From the NCBI GenBank assembly GCA_016234735.1, contig JACRAN010000182.1, forward strand, positions 1 to 44,320: a stretch of 44,320 nucleotides of DNA, given 5' to 3'. The notes below the pieces were generated by a model. The model was not told the DNA's origin. It saw only the letters and a list, made by a program, of their open reading frames with translations, and searched no databases. Each line of letters begins with the position of its first letter. Positions within the stretch are counted from its first letter, which is position 1. Source of the DNA: Bacteroidota bacterium (GTDB taxonomy: Bacteria > Bacteroidota > Bacteroidia > Chitinophagales > Saprospiraceae). Position numbers and translations under genes: made by a program. Positions 25,528 to 31,655 of this stretch are shown here, piece by piece.

Positions 25528-26700
25528 TCAGCGACACCCCGCCTGCCTCCACCAATCATTTTTCAACAGTTGATTCAGTGACACCACGCCCTTCCGGTAG
25601 TGGAACTGCCTGCCGGAGAAGTATTCGTGGATTTCCTCGAAGGCATCGACGGGCAGCATCTGCCAGTCCTGGAAGCTGACATAGACGTGGAGCGGTACGT
25701 CGTCGCAGAGCGTGGAGGGCTGTTGGAGCAGCAGTTTTTTGTACTCGTAGCGATAGTCGTAGCGCAGGGCCGAGAGGTCGGCGAGGATGGCCGAAGCGGT
25801 GGGGAAGCCGCCCGCCCCTTTGCCGTAGAAAAACTGCTCGTCGGCGAGGGCGCTGGTGAGCACCACGCCGTTGTACTCGTGGCGCACGGTGTGCAGCAGA
25901 TGGGGCGGTTGGACGAATTGCGGCAGCACGAAAGCGGCCACCCGCCCGTCGTCCTGCTTCACGGCACGGGCCACCAGCTTGATTTGGGCACCCTGCGCCG
26001 CCGCCACGTCGCTGTCGATGGCGTTGAGGCGGTGGATGCCGTGCCGCAGCAGCGCCGAGGGGTGCGTGAGGATGCCGTAGGCGTGGGCGAGCAGCAGGCA
26101 GAGTTTGTTGAGGGCATCGTGCCCTTCCACGTCGAGCGAGGGGTCGCTTTCCGCAAAACCGAGGCGCTGGGCCAGCGCCAACGCTTCGTCGTAGCCTAAT
26201 TTTTCCTCGAAAATTTTGGTCAGGATGAAATTGGTGCTGCCGTTGATGATGCCCTCCACGCCCCGCAGCAGGTCGTTGTCGTAGTATTCTTCGAGGTTGC
26301 GGATGACGGGGATGCTGGCGCAGCAGGCCGATTCGTAGAGCAGCGGCACATCATAGCGGCGCTGCAAGTCAATGAGTTCGGGCAGGTGGGCGGCCAACAT
26401 TTTTTTGTTGGCGGTGATGACGGCCTTGCCCCGGCACAGGCTCTCGCTCACGATGTCGAAAGCCGCATCCGCATCGTCTATCATTTCTACGATAACGTTA
26501 ATCGCCTCGTCCTCAATGAGTTGTGACCGCTCGGTGGTGAACCTGGCCGCATCGATGTTGCGTTGTTTTTGTGGGTTTTTGATGCAAATCCGCCGGACTT
26601 CCGCTTCCAGCGACGGCGTTTGCTGCAATACTTCGTACACCGCACTTCCGACGACCCCGTAGCCGAAGAGGCCGATGGTCAGTTTTTTTTGATAGGACAT
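25528..26700 (-). CDS. hom: Homoserine dehydrogenase
   Basis: A 390-residue cytosolic enzyme that reduces aspartate semialdehyde to homoserine, the branch point to methionine and threonine. The NAD(P)-binding motif GLFGYGVVGSAVYEVL is near residue 8, and the catalytic domain has GIINGSTNFILTKIFEE and LGFAESDPSLDVEGHDALNKL. There is no aspartokinase domain, and no clear C-terminal ACT domain is recognised. The ATG at 26700 begins at the conserved N-terminus; the frame upstream is open only because of tandem octamers. The leader carries a SAM-I riboswitch with terminator (27047-27166, 26965-26999), so expression should fall when S-adenosylmethionine is plentiful, consistent with a methionine-directed role. 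A palindromic repeat lies between terminator and gene. Confidence 0.96.
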   Translation of the reverse strand: MSYQKKLTIGLFGYGVVGSAVYEVLQQTPSLEAEVRRICIKNPQKQRNIDAARFTTERSQLIEDEAINVIVEMIDDADAAFDIVSESLCRGKAVITANKKMLAAHLPELIDLQRRYDVPLLYESACCASIPVIRNLEEYYDNDLLRGVEGIINGSTNFILTKIFEEKLGYDEALALAQRLGFAESDPSLDVEGHDALNKLCLLLAHAYGILTHPSALLRHGIHRLNAIDSDVAAAQGAQIKLVARAVKQDDGRVAAFVLPQFVQPPHLLHTVRHEYNGVVLTSALADEQFFYGKGAGGFPTASAILADLSALRYDYRYEYKKLLLQQPSTLCDDVPLHVYVSFQDWQMLPVDAFEEIHEYFSGRQFHYRKGVVSLNQLLKNDWWRQAGCR

Positions 26701-26701
26701 G

Positions 26702-26755
26702 TTTGAGGGTTTGAGGGTTTGAGAGATTGAGAGATTGAGGGTTTGAGGGTTTGAG
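26702..26755. repeat. Tandem TTTGAGGG octamers before hom
   Basis: Several TTTGAGGG units and variants (TTTGAGAGA, TTGAGAGA) directly abut the hom start codon, in its untranslated leader. The same word is found before purB at 36121-36150. Confidence 0.8.
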
Positions 26756-26757
26756 TG

Positions 26758-26894
26758 GGGACAGGAGAACGGATGCAACAGATGACAACGGATTTTTATT
26801 TTTAGGCGATGAGGATGGATAGCCCACCTGTCAAAACAAAAAAAATCCGTTCAAATCCGCAAAATCCGTCTCATCCGTTCTCCAATCCTGTCCC
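26758..26894. repeat. Dispersed palindromic repeat, copy 2 (long form)
   Basis: Inverted ends GGGACAGGA..GAACGGATG and CATCCGTTCTCC..TCCTGTCCC flank a core containing AACGGATTTTTATTTTTAGG, a segment near GGATAGC and then GTCAAA-CAAAAA. The core is closely shared with copy 3 (39931-40057), and the ends with copy 1 (2257-2356). It lies in the hom leader, between the riboswitch terminator and the start codon. Confidence 0.85.
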
Positions 26895-26964
26895 ATTAGG
26901 TTGATTTTGATTGGCTACTTACAAGAAAGGTGTCGAGGGGGAACTTACCGGAAAGCTGAAATGA

Positions 26965-26999
26965 AAAAGCTCATCCGGTAAGTCACCGGATGAGCTTTT
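26965..26999 (-). terminator. Terminator of the SAM-I riboswitch leader
   Basis: A perfect 15-bp stem, AAAAGCTCATCCGGT with its complement, and a 5-nt loop, followed on the minus strand by a run of T residues and CATTTC. It lies about 50 nt after the riboswitch aptamer. The loop-side ACTTACCGG (26975-26983) can also pair with CCGGTAAGT just downstream (26943-26951), an alternative to the terminator stem. Confidence 0.85.
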
Positions 27000-27046
27000 A
27001 ATATTTTGAGGAAAGAAAAATCCAAACTTAATAAACAACTCACAGC

Positions 27047-27166
27047 GACTTATCTACCCCCGCATGTGCAGGGTTGGAATAGACACCTTATCCCGACCGG
27101 AAGTCAAGGACAGGTTGTCAAGGCGTCGCAGGGCCATTTCCCTCAGCCTTTCTTGATAAGTGTTGC
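27047..27166 (-). ncRNA. SAM-I (S-box) riboswitch
   Basis: Read on the minus strand, the element starts with P1 strand ACTTATCAAGAAAGGCTGAG and continues GGGAAATGGCCCTGCGACGC, CTTGACAACC, AAGGTGTCTATTCCAACC and closes with AGATAAGT, which pairs with the start. These are the conserved blocks of the SAM-I aptamer (CTTATCAAGAGAGG, GAGGGA-GGCCC, CAACC, AAGGTGC-A-TTCC, GATAAG). It senses S-adenosylmethionine. It has its own promoter at 27185-27214 and a terminator at 26965-26999, followed by homoserine dehydrogenase, a fitting target. Confidence 0.93.
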
Positions 27167-27184
27167 GGCTCAAAGAACTGGGGG

Positions 27185-27214
27185 CAAATGTAGGAGCGGA
27201 ATTTTGTTTTCCAA
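27185..27214 (-). promoter_or_regulatory. Promoter of the SAM-I leader / hom
   Basis: On the minus strand TTG (27212-27214), a 19-bp spacer and TACATTTG (27185-27192), an exact TAnnTTTG box, about 20 bp before the first aptamer stem. Confidence 0.8.
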
Positions 27215-27257
27215 GCGATGGGCGGGTTTTGGGTGGTTAAATTTTACTTAATCCCTC

Positions 27258-27361
27258 ATTTTGTCATTGCCGAAGGCAATCTCTGCGTCGTACACACGGA
27301 GCGCAGAGATTGCCTTCGGCAATGACAAAATAAGCAATGACAAAAAAGGCAATGACAAAAG
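27258..27361. repeat. Perfect 30-bp palindrome with trailing partial copies after rfaE1
   Basis: Arms 27258-27287 and 27302-27331 are exactly complementary over 30 bp (core TTGTCATTGCCGAAGGCAAT) around a 14-nt loop. Two further fragments, GCAATGACAAAA and GGCAATGACAAAAG, follow up to 27361, five bases from the rfaE1 stop codon (minus strand). Probably a repeat element that also terminates rfaE1. Confidence 0.85.
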
Positions 27362-27365
27362 ATGT

Positions 27366-28358
27366 TTAAGCCTTGTGCATCGCTGCCTGCAACAATTCCG
27401 CCTGCAACTGAGCCTTGTCCACCGGCACCACGCCGACTTTCTCCACTACCTGGCCGCCTGCCAGGTTAGCCAAGAGTGCGATTTCGTCCAAATCGAGTCC
27501 TGCCGCCATCGCCAATGCCGCCACGCTGATGACCGTGTCGCCTGCCCCACACACATCGGCGACCAAGCGGGGTTGCGTGGGGTAAATTTTACCGGAAACT
27601 CCGTCGTCCAGAAAAACACCACGTTCCGATAAAGTGATAATAGTCAGCCCATTGTGCAGTTTTTGGCGCATCAGCCTGGCAGCCGACTGCAAGGAAATTT
27701 CATCGGGCGGGTATTTACCTCTGAGCGCATCGTTGACCTCTTTCAGGTTGGGTTTGAACAAATCCGCCCCCTGGTAGCACCAAAAGTTTCGGAATTTAGG
27801 GTCAACAGCCACCGGAATTTTCCGTTGTTTCGCTTCGCCCATCAGGGTTTTGATGACTTCTTCGGTCAAGACGCCCTTGTTGTAATCCTGAAAAACCATC
27901 GCATCAAACTTTTCGGATGCCAGGAGTTCCAGGGTGTTGCTGAGAAATGCCGATGCTTCCCGATTGCTCAATTCATTTGTCTGCTCTTTGTCCAACCGCA
28001 ACAGGTGCTGGGTGCCGGCGATTACTCTGGTCTTCACGGTGGTCACCCGTTCCCCCGAAGCGACCATCCCCGATTGAATCAAACCTTCCTGCTCCATCAA
28101 TTGCGATAAAAATCCGCTTTCGGCATCCTTCCCTGTCACACTGCACAACACCGGGACTGCCCCGAGTGCGGCTAAGTTCAGGGCAACGTTGGCGGCACCC
28201 CCCAGCCTGTTCTCCTCACTCCCCCACTCCAGCACCGGCACCGGTGCTTCGGGCGAAATCCTGCTGATGTTGCCGGTCAGGTACCGGTCGAGCATGACAT
28301 CACCAACTACGATAATGCACTGATTTTCAAATGATTGTAAAATGTTTCGTAAAATCAT
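27366..28358 (-). CDS. rfaE1: D-glycero-beta-D-manno-heptose-7-phosphate kinase (RfaE domain I, PfkB family)
   Basis: A 330-residue cytosolic sugar kinase. It matches the kinase half of HldE/RfaE, which phosphorylates heptose-7-phosphate at C1 in the ADP-heptose pathway for lipopolysaccharide core. Landmarks are VVGDVMLDRYLTGNISRISP near the N-terminus, ENRLGGAANVALNLAALGA, DYNKGVLT, VDPKFRNFWCYQGADLFKPN and the PfkB catalytic motif DVCGAGDTVISVAALAMA. There is no nucleotidyltransferase domain, so the adenylyl step must be done by a separate protein. The ATG at 28358 starts the conserved part; an in-frame upstream start at 28433 would run through a terminator-like hairpin (28382-28420). Confidence 0.92.
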   Translation of the reverse strand: MILRNILQSFENQCIIVVGDVMLDRYLTGNISRISPEAPVPVLEWGSEENRLGGAANVALNLAALGAVPVLCSVTGKDAESGFLSQLMEQEGLIQSGMVASGERVTTVKTRVIAGTQHLLRLDKEQTNELSNREASAFLSNTLELLASEKFDAMVFQDYNKGVLTEEVIKTLMGEAKQRKIPVAVDPKFRNFWCYQGADLFKPNLKEVNDALRGKYPPDEISLQSAARLMRQKLHNGLTIITLSERGVFLDDGVSGKIYPTQPRLVADVCGAGDTVISVAALAMAAGLDLDEIALLANLAGGQVVEKVGVVPVDKAQLQAELLQAAMHKA

Positions 28359-28381
28359 CTCGGAAAAAATGGCAGGAAATA

Positions 28382-28420
28382 AATAAAAAAAAAGCCGACT
28401 TCCAGTGAAGGAAGCCAGCT
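28382..28420 (-). terminator. Terminator-like hairpin just upstream of rfaE1
   Basis: On the minus strand GCTGGCTTCC, a 6-nt loop and GGAAGTCGGC (two internal mismatches) are followed by nine T residues. It ends 24 bp before the rfaE1 start, and no gene on this strand precedes it for at least 480 bp, so it is either a leader attenuator or the end of a small RNA. Confidence 0.65.
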
Positions 28421-28907
28421 TATTTAACCCCAAAAAACCAAATCTTTAATGCAAAATAAATTTGCCTGATATTTTTAGCTTAGGTGCTTTCTGAATTGAT
28501 GCTGCAAGGTACGAAGTTGCTTTTTTTAAAACAACAGTGCAAAGAAAAAAAATTTTATCCGCTTCACGCAACCCCAATGGCGATTTTTTGGAAAAAATGT
28601 GGGCACAATTGTTAATTTCATAATTAATTCATTGCATGTTTCACTTGTGAAAAAGATACAAAACATTAGCATTCAATTAGTTATACCTACAATTTAGCAC
28701 CTGCCCATGGATTTTCAAAATCGCCCGGCAGTGCCACAAAATGACAATTTATTGACATGGCCGAGCGCAAACCACCTCCACTTTTTATTAGAAAAAAAAT
28801 TGATTTGGCAAAAAACCTTGCTGAACCGATGATAAAAAATCGAAAAAATACTTCCGAACGCTACCTTTACCGCCTTTGCAAAAACATCAAATTTACTTAT
28901 TCAACTC
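28421..28907. other. AT-rich gene-free gap between rfaE1 and the alkaline phosphatase gene
   Basis: About 490 bp with no convincing gene on either strand. TACCTTTA (28862-28869), one base off TAnnTTTG, 39 bp before the phosphatase start is a likely promoter. The minus-strand promoter for rfaE1 should also lie here, but I could not assign it. Confidence 0.5.
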
Positions 28908-30023
28908 GTGAAGTTCTCCATCCTGACAATAGTCTTAATCATCCTTTGGGGATGGACGGGCAACCTGGGGCAGTCAGCAACCCCCATTCCTGAGGCGGAC
29001 AGGCCAAAAAACATCGTGCTGCTTATCGGCGACGGCATGGGGTTGGCTCAAATCTCGGCTGCACTTTACGACAACAACCTTCACCTAAGCCTGGAACAAT
29101 TTCCAGTCATCGGTTTTCAAAAAACCCACTCCGCCAATAACCTCATCACTGATTCTGCGGCGGCAGGTACGGCGCTCGCTTCCGGCAAGAAAACAAAAAA
29201 CAACGTCATCGGATTGGATAACGATGGCGTGCCTTGCAAAACCATCCTGGAAGAGGCCAGCGAGCGGGGCCTGGCAACCGGAATGGTGGTCACTTCTTCC
29301 ATTCAACACGCTACCCCAGCCTGTTTTGTGGCTCATCAGAAAGCCAGGAACATGTACGAAAATATTGCGGAGGACATTTTGAAATCCGGCATCGACTTCT
29401 TCATCGGCGGCGGCAAACAATACTTCGACCGGCGGGAGAAGGACGACTTCAACCTGGTGGAGGAGCTAAAAAAGAAGGATTTCGCAGTCTATGACTACTT
29501 TCAAAACGAACTGACCGACGTAAAACCTTCCCCCGACAAACGCTTCGCTTTCCTGACCGCCGACAACCAGCCGCTGCCCGCCATGCAGGGGCGTGATTAC
29601 CTGCCGTTTGCTTCAAAACTTGCCCTCGATTACCTGAAAGCAAGAAATCCGAACGGCTTTTTTTTGATGATTGAAGGCTCGCAAATCGACTGGTCGTGCC
29701 ATGCCAACCAACCTGTTCCGCTGCTGGCCGAAATGAAAGATTTTGACAAAACGATTGAACAAGTGCTGAATTTTGCCCGCAAGGATGGTGAAACACTGGT
29801 CATCGTGACTGCCGACCACGAGACGGGCGGCATGGCCTTGAACGAAGGCTCCCCCAGAAAATTAGACTACGAATTTACCACCAACGGCCACACCGCAGCG
29901 ATGGTGCCCGTTTTTGCATACGGCCCGCAGTCGGGACTTTTCAGGGGCATTTACGAAAACACGGCGATTTATGACAAAATGAGGGAGGCGTTCGGGTTTT
30001 CGGAGTTGGGTATTGGGAATTAG
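28908..30023 (+). CDS. Alkaline phosphatase (PhoA superfamily), exported
   Basis: A 371-residue exported metal-dependent phosphomonoesterase. A signal peptide covers about residues 1-23. Metal and catalytic residues are visible: IGDGMG (Asp42), the nucleophile in TDSAAAGTA (Ser83), IEGSQIDWSCHAN, the metal ligands in TADHETGGM and the final His in GHTAAMVPVFAYG. Length is somewhat short of E. coli PhoA but normal for the compact family members. The start is GTG at 28908, the only sensible start before the signal peptide. The last residues (GIGN) and the stop are encoded inside a tandem GGAATTA repeat, suggesting the 3' end was reshaped by it. Expected role: release of phosphate from organic esters in the periplasm. 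Confidence 0.93.
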   Translation: MKFSILTIVLIILWGWTGNLGQSATPIPEADRPKNIVLLIGDGMGLAQISAALYDNNLHLSLEQFPVIGFQKTHSANNLITDSAAAGTALASGKKTKNNVIGLDNDGVPCKTILEEASERGLATGMVVTSSIQHATPACFVAHQKARNMYENIAEDILKSGIDFFIGGGKQYFDRREKDDFNLVEELKKKDFAVYDYFQNELTDVKPSPDKRFAFLTADNQPLPAMQGRDYLPFASKLALDYLKARNPNGFFLMIEGSQIDWSCHANQPVPLLAEMKDFDKTIEQVLNFARKDGETLVIVTADHETGGMALNEGSPRKLDYEFTTNGHTAAMVPVFAYGPQSGLFRGIYENTAIYDKMREAFGFSELGIGN

Positions 30024-30046
30024 GAATTAGGAATTGGGAATTAGGA
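30010..30046. repeat. Tandem GGAATTA repeat at the phosphatase 3' end
   Basis: Four to five imperfect copies of GGAATTA/GGGAATTA; the phosphatase stop codon TAG lies within the first copies. Confidence 0.75.
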
Positions 30047-30080
30047 GCGGTACGATGCTTCGAGCAATCGTACCGCTCCT
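30043..30080 (+). terminator. Hairpin between alkaline phosphatase and acyl-CoA dehydrogenase genes
   Basis: AGGAGCGGTACGAT (30043-30056) and its exact complement (30067-30080) enclose a 10-nt loop. No strong T-run follows, so it may be a repeat rather than an efficient terminator. It ends 15 bp before the next start codon. Confidence 0.6.
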
Positions 30081-30095
30081 GGTAAATCTAAAGAA

Positions 30096-31238
30096 ATGAC
30101 GGTTGAGACAATTGACAACTTAGAACTTATCAAGCAAAGTGCCCGTGATTTCAGCGAGGCCAACATCCGCCCGCACGTGATGGAGTGGGACGAGGCGCAG
30201 CACTTCCCGATGGACCTGTTCCACGAGATGGGGGATTACGGTTTCATGGGGGTGCTGGTGCCGGAGGAATACGGCGGGGCTGGTTTGACCTACCAGGAAT
30301 ACATCACCGTACTGGTTGAAATCGGCAAGGTCTGCGGCTCCATCGGCCTGTCCGTAGCCGCCCATAACTCGCTGTGTACCAACCACCTGCTCTCCTTCGG
30401 CAACGAGGAGCAAAAGCAAAAATACCTCCCGAAACTCGCCTCCGGCGAGTGGATTGGTGCCTGGGGCCTCACCGAGCCGAACACCGGCAGCGATGCCGGA
30501 CGGATGCGTTGCGTGGCCGTGCAGGACGGCGATTACTTCGTCCTCAACGGCACCAAAAACTTCATCACGCACGGCAAATCGGGCCATGTGGCCGTCGTCA
30601 TTGCCCGCACGGGCGAACTGTTGGACAGCCACGGCATGACGGCCTTCGTGGTGGAGCGTGGCACGCCCGGTTTTTCCGGCGGCAAAAAAGAAAACAAGCT
30701 GGGCATGAGGGCCAGCGAAACCGCCGAGATGGTTTTCGACAACTGCCGGATACACAAAAAATCGGTGCTGGGCAAGGTGGGCGACGGCTTCATCCAGTCG
30801 CTGAAAACCCTCGACGGCGGTCGCATTTCCATTGCGGCGCTGTCCGTAGCCATCGCCAAAGGTGCCTACGAAGCCGCCGTTGCCTACGCCCGGGAGCGGG
30901 AGCAGTTCGGCAAGCCCATTGCCGAATTCCAGGCCATCGGTTTCAAATTAGCGGACATGGCCGTAAAAATCGATGCCGCCGAGTTACTGACCCGACAGGC
31001 TGGCTTCCTGAAAGACCAGGGCAAAAAATGTTCGAAAGAAGCGGCCATGGCCAAATACTACGCCTCCGAAATCGCCTGCCAGGTGGCCAACGAGGCCGTG
31101 CAAATCTTCGGCGGCTACGGCTACACCAAGGACTTCCCCGTGGAGAAATTCTACCGGGACGCCAAACTATGCACCATCGGCGAAGGCACCAGCGAAATCC
31201 AGAAGGTGGTGATTGCGAGGGACTTGCTGAAGGGATGA
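30096..31238 (+). CDS. Acyl-CoA dehydrogenase
   Basis: A 380-residue FAD-dependent enzyme that introduces the alpha-beta double bond in acyl-CoA, a step of fatty-acid or branched-chain amino-acid breakdown. Signature segments: GLTEPNTGSDAG (about 125-136, FAD binding), GVLVPEEYGGAGL, REQFGKPIAEFQAIGFKLADM, and YRDAKLCTIGEGTSEIQ with the catalytic Glu of the short-chain acyl-CoA dehydrogenase position near residue 363. Length and order are normal for the butyryl/short-chain type; the actual chain-length preference cannot be read from this. It lies 72 bp after the alkaline phosphatase, separated by a hairpin; the two are not functionally related. Confidence 0.95.
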   Translation: MTVETIDNLELIKQSARDFSEANIRPHVMEWDEAQHFPMDLFHEMGDYGFMGVLVPEEYGGAGLTYQEYITVLVEIGKVCGSIGLSVAAHNSLCTNHLLSFGNEEQKQKYLPKLASGEWIGAWGLTEPNTGSDAGRMRCVAVQDGDYFVLNGTKNFITHGKSGHVAVVIARTGELLDSHGMTAFVVERGTPGFSGGKKENKLGMRASETAEMVFDNCRIHKKSVLGKVGDGFIQSLKTLDGGRISIAALSVAIAKGAYEAAVAYAREREQFGKPIAEFQAIGFKLADMAVKIDAAELLTRQAGFLKDQGKKCSKEAAMAKYYASEIACQVANEAVQIFGGYGYTKDFPVEKFYRDAKLCTIGEGTSEIQKVVIARDLLKG

Positions 31239-31361
31239 GGGGCGAGGCATGATTGTCCTGCACGGCGAAGACCATGCTACGTGAATTTTTTTTTTGATTA
31301 AGTTTCGATTAAATTTCGGGAAAGAACCGTTGACAGGGTTCTTTTTTCAAAAGCTGCTCGC

Positions 31362-31655
31362 TATCTTTGGCCTGTTCTCCAACTACTGATTTTCCCACGA
31401 ATTTTACCCGTTCACAACACGCAACCCAACCTGAACACTGCTACTTTTTGCCGGACGGAGACAGGTCCGACCGGCTCCCGTTCAAGTGTATTCACTCACG
31501 ATTCGGGCTTCCGCTGAAGGAAGCCGACACCCGTTCGCACAACTTACTGACAGGATGCCGAAGCCATGCTTCGGGTCAAAACTTTTAAACTGCTTTCGGA
31601 GGGTGCTGCGTACCGTCCGGGGTTCTTTTTTGAACAAACACTAAAAAATCAGGTC
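31362..31655 (+). promoter_or_regulatory. Promoter and long structured leader of the mosaic T9SS gene
   Basis: TATCTTTG (31362-31369) is an exact TAnnTTTG box. The ~285-nt leader to the start at 31656 contains several GC-rich hairpins: GCCGG-CGG paired with CCG-CCGGC (about 31450-31475), GGCTTCC/GGAAGCC (about 31507-31525) and CCGAAGC/GCTTCGG (about 31558-31573). No known riboswitch class was recognised. The rest of the 31239-31655 gap shows nothing further. Confidence 0.5.

Noticed and set aside
28757-28993. 78-codon plus-strand open frame before the alkaline phosphatase
   Set aside because: It overlaps the phosphatase start in another frame and passes through the promoter-like box; no homology signal.
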